Assembly (NCBI GenBank): GCA_031472005.1
Contig: PZJY01000010.1
Coordinates: 2,046,001 to 2,110,000, forward strand
Direction: 5' to 3'
DNA: 64,000 nucleotides
From: Tetracladium setigerum
Lineage: Eukaryota > Ascomycota > Leotiomycetes > Helotiales
Shown: piece by piece, positions 35,001 to 46,296 of the stretch
How the letters are laid out: every line of letters begins with the position of its first letter
How positions within the stretch are numbered: the stretch's first letter is position 1
Translations under genes and position numbers: made by a program
The notes under the pieces: generated by a model
Seen by the model: only the letters and a program-made list of their open reading frames with translations
The model's database searches: none
Told to the model about the DNA's origin: nothing

Positions 35001-38000
35001 CGGACGACTTCCTACTTCGAAATTTGAACGATTTTACCGATCGTTATAATACTATCTACTCTGCAATCACGGCTGCATTTATTCCTTCATCTGGAAGTAT
35101 TTCCAGATTAGCTTTCCTCGTTAGCCAATGGCCAAGATTATCACCTACCCTTCTCCTGCAACAACTCGGTCGAACCCGGTGGTCAAAAATAAAAAAATGG
35201 CAACAGTGCATTATTCAGTATGGAATTGCTCTCACAGAACTCCAACGAGCCGAGCGCCTTCTGAACTCGAAAGACAAGCTCGCGAGCGTTATCCAAGAGC
35301 TGAAGAATGCAGGTCATACGAACTGGGACCCCCTTCAATATCCCGAATCTTTGCTCTTAGAAGCTGAAAGCGGCATTATGATCCGAGAAATTCAAGAACA
35401 GACTGCTCAACAGATGAGAGACCCTTCATCTGGAATAAATTCTGTCATGCAACTGAATATGGGCGAAGGAAAATCATCAGTCATTGTGCCAATCGTAGCC
35501 GCTGCCTTGGCCAATGGCTCCAGATTAGTTCGTGTCATTGTGACAAAACCACAGTCAAAAGAAATGGCTCAAATTCTTCTTTCGAAACTAGGAGGGCTGC
35601 TGAATCGACGTGTCTATCATTTGCCATTTTCTCGTGAACTGAAGCTTGATAAGACACAGGCGCTCGCGATCGATACACTCTGCCGGGAATGCATGAAAGA
35701 TGGAGGAATTCTTCTTGTTCAGCCAGAACACATCTTGTCATTCAAGTTGATGGGCTTGGAGTGCTTAATCACTGGGAATGAAGCTGTGGGCAAGGCTCTA
35801 TTAAGCACACAGGAATTTTTCGACAAATCATCTCGCGATATTGTCGATGAAAGTGACGAAAACTTCAGTGTGAAATTCGAACTAGTATACCCGATGGGTA
35901 TGAAACGCCCTATTGAACACAGTCCTGAGAGATGGTTTTGTATACAAGAGATCTTGAACATCGTTCGGATCTTTGTGGTACAAGTGAAGGATGACTTTCC
36001 ATCTTCGATTGACCTGGACAGAAGTAGAGCGGGGTCCTTCCCAAGAACTCGAATTCTCCATCCTGATGCTGGATTGGATATGATCAGCCGTGTTGCAAGT
36101 CATATCTGTGACACTGGTCTGAATGGATTTCCTATCGAAAGACAGCCAGAGCCGATTCGAGAAGCAGTTCTGGTGTATATCACCGAGAGAAATTTGACGA
36201 CAGAGGAAATTACAGAGGTTGAGGACCAAAGCGAAGGGGCTTTTTGGGGAGGGACTAACAGCAACATTGTGCTCCTCCTGCGCGGTCTCTTCGCTGGTGG
36301 ATTATTCGCTTTCGCATTTGGCGAGAAACGCTGGAGAGTCAATTACGGCGTCGACTCTACCAGAATACCCCCTACAAAATTAGCTGTTCCATACCGTGCT
36401 AAAGATAGCCCAGCTCCTCGATCGGAGTTCAGTCATCCAGACGTTGTCATTATTTTGACCTCACTAAGTTACTATTACAGCGGACTGAATAACGACGAAA
36501 TATTTCTCGCTTTGGCTCATCTACTGAAGTCCGATCAAGCCGAGGAAGAATACAAAGAATGGGTCAAAGATGCACCAGATCTAGCGACTGCGTTTCAGAG
36601 CCTTGCAGGCATAAATATTAAAGATAAAATTCAGTGTAGCGAGGATTTATTCCCATCTTTGCGCTTCTCTAAATCCGTCATCGACTATTATCTCTCCAAC
36701 CTCGTATTCCCAAAAGAGATGAAGGAGTTTCCCCACAAAATATCAGCATCAGGATGGGATATTGGTCAGATCAAAACTCTCCCGACAACAGGATTCAGTG
36801 GGACAAATGACTTGCAGAAGGTGCTTCCGCTCAGCGTTAGACATCTTGATCTTCCGGACCAGAATCACACGAACGCTTTGGTTCTCGAGTATCTTCTCCA
36901 AACCGAAAATTGTGTTGCACTCATGCCCTCACGGGAGATAGATTTCAACTCTAATGCTGAGCTGTTGATGACAATGGTAACAAGGATGGATCCAGAAGTA
37001 CAAGTCATTCTTGATGTCGGTGCGCAAATTTTGGAACTCAGCAATTTGATGGTCGCAAAAACTTGGTTAGATATGACATCAGATCACGACATGATGCAGG
37101 CGGCCGTCTTCTTCAATCACCGCGACGAACTTTGTGTTGTTGATCGAATGGGACGAGTTGAGCCTTGGAGCATATCCCCATTCTTAAAACAGCCTGATGT
37201 TTGTCTGATATTCCTTGATGAAGCTCACACAAGAGGGACCGATTTGAGGCTGCCAATATATTATCGGGCGGCCGTCACTCTGGGTCCCGGTTTGACAAAA
37301 GATAGATTGGTTCAGGGTTAGTCAAGTTACTGTTTAATCAAGGGGTTCAACTAACACAAACACAGCTTGCATGAGAATGAGACAGCTTGGCAAAGGACAA
37401 TCGATCGTCTTTTGTATTCCAGAAGAAGTCAAGTCCAAGATCTTAGTGCGTTCATCTAAACTTGATGATGCAAGTATCGATGTATCTGATGTTCTCGAGT
37501 GGGCAATCTCAGAGACCTGGCTTGATATCCGACGAAGCATGCCTTTGTGGGCAACTCAAGGTCAAAGATTTGAGACACAGAGTGCCATCTGGGCTAAACA
37601 TGCTGGCGCAGGTTCAAAGTCCATGTCGAGGGATGTAGCTGAACGCTTTCTCGAAGCTGAGGCCCAGAGTCTCGACTTTCGGTATCGTCCCCGTACTTCT
37701 GGGGGTGATGTAACCTCAATTATAGATGCAGGGGACAACAAAAATCTAAATCTCATTATTGAGCGTTGCCAAGAATTTAAAAGCCTGGAATTCGATGCTT
37801 CTAATTTTGAGGAGGAGCAAGAACGCGAACTTTGTACGGAAATCGAAGAAGAACGCCAGGTCAAAAAGCCAGCGCAGGCAGTACCAGCACCCCACAGAGT
37901 TGACATCGACTTGGAGACGTTTGTGGATGAGGGCATCCCAGTCCCTGAATCTAGCGCCTATCAGCCTGCTTTCGAAGCCTTGAGAAACACCAGTGCCGCG

Positions 38001-38678
38001 GCATTCCTGGATGTCTCTCAATTTCCAAGAGATCTTCTTGTCACAGCCGACTTCGCTAGTACGATTGTCACATCTAACAAGTCTGACACTTTGGATGCAT
38101 ATCAGCGGCCCGTTCAGTTTGTTCTCACTAGCACAGGTGAGAGGGCTGTCGAGCGCGACAATATCGTCAAGTTCATGATAATTATCAGTCCGTTGGAAGC
38201 ACATTACTTATTGCGAAAAATCATGGCCTCAACGACAGTTACAATGCATCTCTATTCGCCGCGCTCAAATATGGCATTCAAACCCTTGGATGGATTGGAT
38301 TTATTCACTGTTCCGTCTCGACCAGTGATGCCTTCGTTACCGCGCAACTTGATCATACAATTGAACTTGTTCGCAGGGCAGCTGTACTTCAACTCATACC
38401 AAGAATACTCAGAGACCTGCGAGTTCCTTGGCCTTGCGTGGGATAAGACGAAGGGTTGTGAAGTTGTCGCTGCAGATGGCTTTTTTATCTCCAGAAATGG
38501 AGAAGTTGGGCCTGGCTCCCAGTGTACGTTCAAGGATAGTCCGGTCAAGTTCTTGAAGTTACTCATGACGAAGATTCGGAGAACATGTGAGGGGATCGAC
38601 AAAACTCATATGGGACGGGTTCTGGATGGGAAAATTCTTCTTCCTTCCGATTTTGGAAGCGTAGGAGATCAGAATTAG
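29058..38678 (+). CDS. Giant DUF6606/DUF3638/DUF3645 protein
   Basis: Three exons: 29058-29430, 29479-37316 and 37366-38678, with GT...AG introns in correct phase. They give about 3,170 residues, the usual size of this family. The N-terminus matches DUF6606 (INHVFLPPKLP, IPAQNAGLIISK, HFEAFELSPDNEAV, TKGRL). DUF3638 lies around residues 2070-2300 with a P-loop-like MGEGKSSVIVPIVAAAL (near 35458). DUF3645 contains LIFLDEAHTRGTDLRLP (near 37212) and LTKDRLVQ-ACMRMRQLGKG spanning intron 2. These resemble motifs I, II and VI of SF1/SF2 or SecA-type ATPases. Databases often label such proteins ubiquitinyl hydrolase; I see no thiol-protease motif. The frame breaks at a C5 run (34797-34801). With six C it reads EMPPGLQVTTNILNPVCG and joins the two long frames. 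Function is not established. Start taken at the first ATG; 29091 and 29130 are alternatives. Confidence 0.85.
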
Positions 38679-39776
38679 CCGGCCGAGACGCAATGGAATA
38701 TGATGAGCACACATGGTTCATTGTAACACTGTGTGAGGACGGATGCACACTTTTATGGGGACATACTCGTTGCTAAATTTTGTTGCCTTTTTCGTTGCTT
38801 TACATAGCTTATCATACGAGTTAGTGGGCAGTGACAGTGAAGCAAAATAGGCTGACGCGCGGAAGCCAGCTCTGCCAGCAGGCGAACTTTCTAGGTAAGA
38901 ATCATGCAAATGAATCGAAAAATCCACCGAAACTATCTGACCAAACACACCCCGTCACAGTGTATAGGTGTTAGGGAACGCTCAGGCTCTTCAATTAGAT
39001 ACCTAACATCTTAGTTAACTACTGTGAGAGGGGGCAAAACCCAGAACTCGTAACTAAAGAAATAGTAATAAAGTATTAAAAAAGCATACTTAATATAACC
39101 CTATTAATAATAGCTCGCTAGCTCTTTAATAATTTTAGTACTTTCGGCTACTCTTATAGATAATCATAATTATAAGTAAAGGGTAAGCTTTAATAGGAAA
39201 AGGAACGCATTCTTTCATATAAAGGGATGGCCTGAAGCTATATATAATATAGACTTATGTTACAAATGATATCACGTGTAGCATAGGAGCCTGTGGCTCG
39301 GGAGCATCATAGTACTGAAAGCTAAGTGGCTAGTTAGGACTACTTTAAGAGAACTCCTGTTATTAGTAGTATTAGCTATTAGGAACACCAGTTTAGGGAA
39401 CTAGGGGTTACGTAATAAAATTAGACTTTGTGTTTAAGTATACTAAGGAACAATAATTCTAGAAATTATTATAATTATTATAATAATTAGAACAATTGTA
39501 AAAAATCCTGAATACAAAGGTTCTATATAAGATATAACAGGTTTTATTAGATAAGAGTATTATAATTAACTTAAATTAAGTATCTATTATTTTAGTAATT
39601 ATCTTAGACTATGCCTATAATATAATTATCTCTCTCGACGAATACTAACCTGATCTATCTATTTACTTGCGAGTGAATAGTGACCGTTAAAACAATGTGT
39701 TGAATGAAGAGGTTGTCTATGGGAATTTTGCTAATTACTCCCCCAAGAAGGGTTTCATGCCACGAGAACTGACTAT
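38679..39776. other. Intergenic; TA-rich RIP-like island
   Basis: From about 39000 to 39640 the DNA is dominated by TA, TAA and TTA steps with very few CA/TG steps (for example AATTATTATAATTATTATAAT near 39462-39485). This is typical of a repeat destroyed by RIP. No coding remnant or terminal repeat can be read. It separates the giant gene from the DHA-kinase neighbourhood. Confidence 0.55.
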
Positions 39777-40235
39777 TTAGTTTTCTGACGATTTCTTGAT
39801 AGAAATGGCCTCGACCTGTTCCACCTTTTCTGCCTTCTCGCTGTCTACACTTGAGCAACTCTTGTATGAGCCGTACGGCAAGCCAGATGCGCCCCCAATA
39901 AACAGATAATCAATATCTTCCAAAGTCTTGTTACTCGTTTCGGGATAAAACAAGTAAAAGATTGGGACGAATGCAAACTAGAGCCAGTAAGTATTGTGGG
40001 TGTCTTGATAGGGATCTTAGACTTACATTAGTAGCCATAAAGATAAGACACGCTTTCCATTGAAGCCTGTTAATAACAACTGGAGTGATCATAACAATGG
40101 TGAAATTCCAAAGCCAATTCGAGGATATCCCATTTGCGGTTCCTTTTGCCCGAGCCTCGAGAGGGAGAATCTCGGGAACATAGACCCATGGCACACAGTT
40201 GACAAGAGTAGAAGTCAAAAGTGTTCAGAGAGATG
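39777..40235 (-). pseudogene. C-terminal stub of an MFS sugar transporter
   Basis: The minus strand reads LVNCVPWVYVPEILPLEARA, KGTANGISSNWLWNFTIVM and ITPVVINRLQWKACLIFMATN. An intron follows (acceptor CTTAG, from about 40028 to 39979), then FAFVPIFYLFYPETSNKTLE, DIDYLF and a hydrophilic tail to a stop at 39777. These are TM10-TM12 and the PETSNKTLEDID signature of fungal sugar transporters. Upstream of the Val-Asn-Cys-Val-Pro-Trp stretch the frame closes and the remaining 350 or so residues (TM1-TM9) are absent; the DHA kinase stop lies only 110 bases away. It is a truncated relic. The intact hexose transporter at 7.3-9.1 kb is a different subfamily by sequence. Confidence 0.7.
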
Positions 40236-40346
40236 CCCCAAAAAAACCTGAAAAGATTTAGGGTATTGGTTTTGTCATGACCATAAAACGCCCTTGGTAA
40301 AACATTAATTATAACTACGTGTATTCGAAGATGTATTCAGGGTCCT

Positions 40347-42455
40347 TCAGACTTCCAGGGCCTTGACTAAAGCTGAAAGAATACTGAGCAAGCCTAATGC
40401 TCCAGCATCTGGGATTCCACCTTCCTGCTGAAAAATCCCCGCATTTACATAACTAGCGCGACCGAACGACGCTGCCATCTTCTTCGTTGACTCCATACCT
40501 CGAATGGCAGCCTCGAGTGCTTCTTGGGGTTCCGATGGATTCGAAGAAATGTTCTGGATGAATGGAATCAAAACATCCATCAGTGTCCGGCTACCTTGAC
40601 GTGCCCGTGTGTACTTGTATAACTCAGTAAGCGCGTGAGCTCCAGCGGCTGCAACAATGGCTGGTGTTGCACTGCCTTTGCCATCTTCTGTGCTGCCATT
40701 GAGGCTAGAAACTAGGCTGTTGAGATAAATCCCATATATAGCGCCAGAAGTGCCACCCATGCTAGCCTCGACAAGATTGGAGATTTTGTGCAGGCCGGCA
40801 ATGAGGTCTGAGGTGTCAATTTCACCCTGTTTGACGGCAGTAGCAATTGCTTCAAATATGTCAGCCTGTTAATAAGAGAGACCATTACAGAGGAAGCGAA
40901 CCATTTGAGCCAGCTAATAGTGTCTCCCCACAGTCACCATCACCGGCAATAGTATCAAAATGCGTGATCGCAGGTTCATCCGCGGTAATCGCTTTGGATA
41001 TCTCCTTCAATACAGTCTCGAACTTTACAGGATCAACTGTGTAGAGGTTCAGCCATATCCTGGATAACATAATAGTGTTTACCTTTCATTCGTGAGAGCT
41101 TGATTGTAGCCTCTGATAGGCGAAGCCGGACGTCGGTAGATTGTTTCATAGTACTTGGTTGGGTGGCTGCAACCCAGCCAGGAGCATCTGTAACTTGGTC
41201 GAGCAAGGGAATCATTCTCTCGTCTAGTTTCAGCAGGGTTAGGGAGAATCCAAGACCGTTGAGAGACGAAACCAAGGTTCCTCTGATTAATCGCTTTGGC
41301 GTTATTCCATAATCTGTGCGTAATTGTGTCATAGTCTCATCCAGAATGGCGTGCAACTCTAGTTGGCTCAATCCACCCAAGTTGTTGATTGTAAGAGCAA
41401 TATCGTCTGTCTTCGCAAACAGAACAAAACTCTGCCTATTTTCGCTTTCACCAAGTAGTCGCTCGAGCAAATTCTTGACCACTTTGTCTAGTGATTCGAT
41501 GGGTGTACGCTGAACACCAGGCTCATTATGAATGCCTAAAAGCATCAGTTGTGCGAGCGCCAGAGCATTACGAGATACTAACCCATTCCATACTCTTGTT
41601 CTGACACACCAATTTCGTCCTCTGTGGTGGTCATTCGACCAGGAACGTGGCATCTTTGGAGACTGACACCAATTGTTGCAAGGTTTTGCGCGACTGATGC
41701 CGCAATTGAGTATACTAGTTCGAGGCTGGCGCTGTATCAGTGAGTCAGCGACGTCCAAACTCATATACTGCAATATCATTCAGCCTTACCCTTCTACTGC
41801 AGCTGCTCCAGCAATCTTATGAACAAGTGCGACGCCCGCAAGACCTCTTCGACCGACTGTTGAGCCAGCTTTGTAAGGGATTGCAATATCATCTCCAACG
41901 ATTAAGAGCTTGCACACAATTCCAGACGCTCTGACTTTCTCAATCGCCAGTCCAAAACTTAGTGTATCTCCAGTGTAATTCTTCGTGATGATGAGAGTGC
42001 TACAACGTTTAGTAAGACCATGAATAAAGGTTGCTAAGTCACCTACCCTTTCTCAGAGGGAAACGCTTTGATAGCTTTGACAACCTGCGAGGCAGATGGT
42101 GATGCAAATACGTTGCCTACTACAGCAGCATCAAGCATCCCCTCTCCAACCAATCCTGCATGCGCTGGCTCATGGCCCGAACCACCTGTATATAGTCAGA
42201 ATTCTACAAGAGACCTATAAACCAGACTTACGTACCACCAGACAACAATATCACTTTCTTGGAAGCGGTGCCTGACTGGAGATTCCTTTTGAAGACAACT
42301 GCTTCGGTCATTGAGGCTCTACCAATATTGACAACGGGGACATACTCTTTTCTACGGGATCAAGTGCAAGGCTCGGTGCGAATCTCACAGTGCCTCTTAA
42401 TGATTGCACTACCACATCGTTGTTGTTGTCAAGGAAAGATTTTGCTTGGAATCAT
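40347..42455 (-). CDS. DAK1: Dihydroxyacetone kinase, frame-broken N-terminus
   Basis: At least six exons follow DAK signatures. Near the start are VVVQSLRGTVRFAPSLALDP and VILLSGG-GGSGHEPAHAG across an intron, then VVGNVFASPSASQV and GTLIITKNYTGDTLSFGLA. Next come KAGSTVGRRGLAGVALVHKIAGA, EYGM-GIHNEPGVQR, LNGLGFSLTLL, THFDTIAGDGDCGETLL, MGGTSGAIYGIYLNSL and a C-terminal Ala-rich DakL end. The enzyme phosphorylates dihydroxyacetone (and glyceraldehyde) with ATP, using a covalent His-substrate adduct in the K domain. Two N-terminal frame breaks are visible: T/A runs at 42348-42351 (EKEYVP restored with one more base) and near 42435 (SKIFFLD restored with two). The intron junction near 40862-40910 could not be resolved in phase. 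It may be full length with indels or an eroding gene, since its neighbours on both sides are dead. Start taken at the ATG at 42455. Confidence 0.75.
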
Positions 42456-43497
42456 TAGTATTTTTCTTCGAACAATCCGCAGGTAGCTTCTCTTACACAT
42501 TTTTGTTGATGATAACGAATTGAAACCGCAGTCAAGAGGAGAGATTAGGACAACTTAGCGATTTCGAAACAGGAGTCTGCTGTCGCGGTAATTAATATAC
42601 ACCGTTAGCTATTTGAACATTCGCCAAGTCTATCAGCATTTACAATCCGAGGTTCGGAAAGCTGGGCTGTCATATCAAGTATTGTTGAATTGACTAGACC
42701 TCAGGAACTTCTCCAGTTTCCCAATTCCATTGCCTAGTCGAGTGCGACAGCTAGTTCAGGTGGGACAGTGCAAGCCATCGTGTTGCCCCAAGTGCTCGAT
42801 TTCTTGAAAAGATACTGTTCTCCACCCGTGTCCCGGGCGCACTTGCGTGTCAACACCGCATTGCATACAGAACTAAAATTTAAACAGTGTTAGTTTCCAA
42901 TGGTGGGGGGATTGGTGTAGAGAGCTTGAACTTTCCAAAGGAAGGGCAAGCGCAACCCGATCCTGGGCCAAGCTCCGATCTGGGTCCGGCTTGTTGTGGT
43001 GCTGAGTAAAAGTGGATAGGACGGAACTCTTATTTCGTGCTTCTACCTTCCACTCTGGGAAGATACAAGCATCAAATAAACCCTCCCGAAAGAGGTAACT
43101 TCAGCCCTCCTCCAAGATGCATTCATGGTGGCAATGTCTGGTCTGGTCTTGCTCTTATTTCCTCTATGTCTTATTTTTCATTCATTCATTCATTCATTCA
43201 TTCATTCATTCATTCAATTCAATTTCAACACAGTGCTGAAAAACTTTCGTTTGCTGGTAGCAGACCTGTGCCAGTATTTTGTAGGTGGTCATCCAGGGTG
43301 TGTATAATTGCAATTCTCCCTAGCTATATTAGGTATTGACTCTACTCCAGTGGTGCGATTGGCATAGCTGCAATCGGTGTTGCGCTGTGTGAAAATACAC
43401 AATGCGTTATGCTCCTCACACTCCCGATTATTTCTACTGAGACCGCTTTGTTCTTTCAAACGGTAGGCCCACCCTGTTTGAGTGCTGTGGTGCAAAG
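42456..43497. other. Divergent intergenic region between DHA kinase and DHA synthase relic
   Basis: No gene was recognised. It carries a tetranucleotide TTCA repeat at 43177-43216. The DHA-synthase relic should have had about 70 more N-terminal residues here, but only a garbled QGYCCLLQY-like piece can be read just before 43540. Confidence 0.4.
43177..43216 (+). repeat. TTCA tetranucleotide microsatellite
   Basis: Ten uninterrupted copies of TTCA in 40 bases. It is simple-sequence DNA outside any gene, useful as a length marker. Confidence 0.95.
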
Positions 43498-45419
43498 ATG
43501 ACTGTTCCAAGGCTACTGCTGCCTGTTGCAGTATTGCTTCTCCACCTCACTGGCTATCAAGACATGACTAGCGATCAATTGCGGTCCTATCGTTCTGAAC
43601 GCCCTGATGCTTTGTGCCCAGGTCACCCGGAGATTGAACACGAAGGCATCGAGCTCACGACTGGCCCACTTGGCAAGAGTTGGCGATGGCATCGAAGCAC
43701 CTTTCGGTCACATACAACAAGCCTGGTTTCGAGATCATTAACAATCATACCTGGTGTATGGTCGGAGATGCTTGTTTACAAGAGGGTGTTGCTCTTGAGG
43801 CCATCTCTTTTGCTGGTCACCTGAAGCTAGATAACCTGACCGTCATGTACGACAATAATCAAGTTACGTGCGACGGGTCCGTCGATCTCACCAACACAGA
43901 GGATGTGAATGCAAAGATGAGAGCTTGTGGCTGGGAAGTGATTGACATCGAGGATGGCTGCTTTGAAATCCCATCCTTGATTGATGCGCTTCGCAGATCA
44001 CGAGAATTGAAGTGTGGAAAGCCGGTATTCATCAATATTCGATCCATAATTGGTGTTGGGAGTGCGGCCGCTGGTACTACTGTGGCTCATGGGGCAGCTT
44101 TTGGCACAGAAGACATAGCAGCCATGAAAACGGCATATGGGTTCAATTCGGAGGAGTAATTTGTGCTCAGAGAAGAAACTCGATCATTTTTTGAAGATCT
44201 TCCTACCAAAGGAGAGAAGTTGGTGGAAAACTGGACCGACCTTCTGGCATTGTATAGCAAAAAGCATCCAACGTTAGCCACGGAGTTGAAACAAAGAATG
44301 AAAGGGGAACTTCCATCAGATTGGAAGTTGCAAATTCCAACATCATTCCCAAAAACTCCAACCGCATCAAGAAAATCAGCTGGGCTTGTCTTCAATCCTG
44401 TGGCAAAGGCTGTGAATTCGTTTATAGTCGGAACCGCAGATCTTTCGCCGTCTGTCAATATGATCTGGCCGGGCAAAGTGGGCTTCCAGCATGTAAGCGA
44501 ATATTTATGTACTGTACCAAGCTGTATCCAGACAAGCTAATGAGTCGAATAGCCTGATCTCAGGACAACTGTGGCATCAATGGCGACTACACAGGCCGTT
44601 ATGTTCATTACGGTATCCGGGAACACGCCATGGCAGCTATTGCGAACGGCTTAGCTGCATTCTCTCCACAGACCATTATTCCTGTCACTTCAACATTCTT
44701 CATGGTTTATCTTTACGCTGCGCCAGCCGTACGCACGTGTGCCCTCCAAAAACTCCAAGTCATTCATATCGCCACCCACGACTCCATTGGTACTGGTGAA
44801 GATGGGCCTACACACCAGCCAGCCGAGCTTGCGGCGCTCTATCGCGCTATGCCTGACTTGCTGTATATCCGCCCTGGTGACAGCGAGGAGGTGGCTGGTG
44901 CTTGGATCACTGCAATTGAAGCCAAATCCTGTCCAAGCATAATCTCTCAGACGTCACAACCTTCCGCAAAAAAGCTCCACCAGCCGCAATAAGATCTCGT
45001 TGGGAGCCTATGTCATTAGTGAGTACCAGGATGCAGACCTGACGCTAATTGGCGTAGGTTCCGAGCTAAACATTGCGGTCTCGCTCGCGAAGCTCTTGAC
45101 GGAATCCTACTATCTCAAAGTCCGTGTCGTAAGCTTTCCCTGCAGGCGCCTGTTCGAAAAGCAGTCCCGTGTATACCAACACGAAGTACTTCGTTGTCAG
45201 GATGGCATCCCAGTCATCGGAGTCGAGGCTTATGCAAGTCTAGGGTGGGAGAGATGGTCAGATGCGGTGTTTTGCGTGAAGAGTTTTGAGCACAGCCTTC
45301 CAGGCAGTGCGGCGTATAAGTATTTCGGTTTTACGCCAGAGCAGATGGCACCAAAGGTCATAGAACTTCTGGCCGACTTCAAGGTTGAAGGGCAGTGGAG
45401 GGATTTTGTGGAACTTTAG
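43498..45419 (+). pseudogene. Dihydroxyacetone synthase / transketolase pseudogene
   Basis: Successive frames give a transketolase: LCPGHPEIEHEGIELTTGPL, HTWCMVGDACLQEGVALEA, VMYDNNQVTCDGSVDLTNTE, KAVNSFIVGTADLSPSVNM, then YGIREHAMAAIANGLAAFSP, HIATHDSIGTGEDGPTHQP, LIGVGSELNIAVSLAK and SFPCRRLFEKQS. The TPP motif reads GDA rather than GDG and is followed by CDGSVD; both are typical of dihydroxyacetone synthases. Damage: the first 70 or so residues (the GH motif region) are missing or garbled. There are frame shifts near 43672 (Gly-Pro-Leu-Gly-Gln), 44586 and 44950. An in-frame TAA at 44157-44159 (FNSEE-stop-FVLREE) replaces a residue the family usually has as Gln, His or Lys. One intron (about 44496-44551) keeps good splice signals. 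DHA synthase moves a two-carbon unit from xylulose 5-phosphate to formaldehyde, or acts as a transketolase. No C-terminal PTS1 is seen (ends FVEL). Confidence 0.8.
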
Positions 45420-46296
45420 GTAGTGAGCGTGGCAACAAGTTTTTCTCATAAAAGATTGAATTCGTAAATGAATCTAGTAATATACAAGATAAAGCTCTAG
45501 TAAGTGCCTCGACAAGCTTGTTTATAGGGAGTATTTCCCGGCGGCGCGAGCTGGGAGATCTAACCTAAGGAAATTAAGTCCTAGCGAAAATTTAGCAGGA
45601 CATTAGCAAAAGGTTAGCATGGATTAAAGCAGGTTTTCGGCTGATAGGGCTTAGCCCTGGGTAATTAGGTACTTGGGTACTTGGGTACTTAACAGAGTGG
45701 GTTGGTTGGAGTATCCAAAATTGGATGTACCCCATTATTGAGTCTTTAAGTTGAGATCAGTCAAATAAAAACCGCCATACATCTATTTAATTGGTTTCTG
45801 ACTCAATTCAAGTGATTTAATTTCCATGGAGTCTTATGTGGGGTAAAAATTCAAGCCTACTCTACCGCAAGAGGCGGAGACTCCGTGAAATGGGACGGGA
45901 CCTCCCGCGTTTTGAACACAATGAGCGGAGAATCCATTAATTGTCTCCAGACCTTTCGGAGTCTGCGCACTTGGCTTCGGAATAGTATTTTATGATTGAC
46001 CTGCGTAACTATAAATTCAGCAAAGCCACTCCTTCGATGCCATTTACTTTTCACCCCAAGTTTTTAAAGCATTGAAAATAGGTTTGTTTACATTGGTCCA
46101 ACTTCAACCAGGATCACCCCCCGCACTCGGCAGATGACGAATATTTACTTAGCGAGCATCCTTCGTACCCCACTCTACCGAACCGCCGACAACCTCATCC
46201 CGCCGAGAGAGTGGCATTTCTTTTACCACAACAATAAACAATAAATAGTAAACCAAAGTATCAATTACAATAACCAAAACATCTAAAATCAACAAC
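45420..46296. other. Intergenic; promoter side of the dehydratase gene
   Basis: No gene was recognised. A short tandem GGTACTT (three units, about 45668-45690) occurs. The last 100 bases are A/C-rich with no ATG, as expected for the leader of the gene at 46297. Confidence 0.4.

Noticed and set aside
45668..45690. GGTACTT tandem repeat as telomere-like DNA
   Set aside because: Only three units and not the TTAGGG-type repeat of filamentous fungi.
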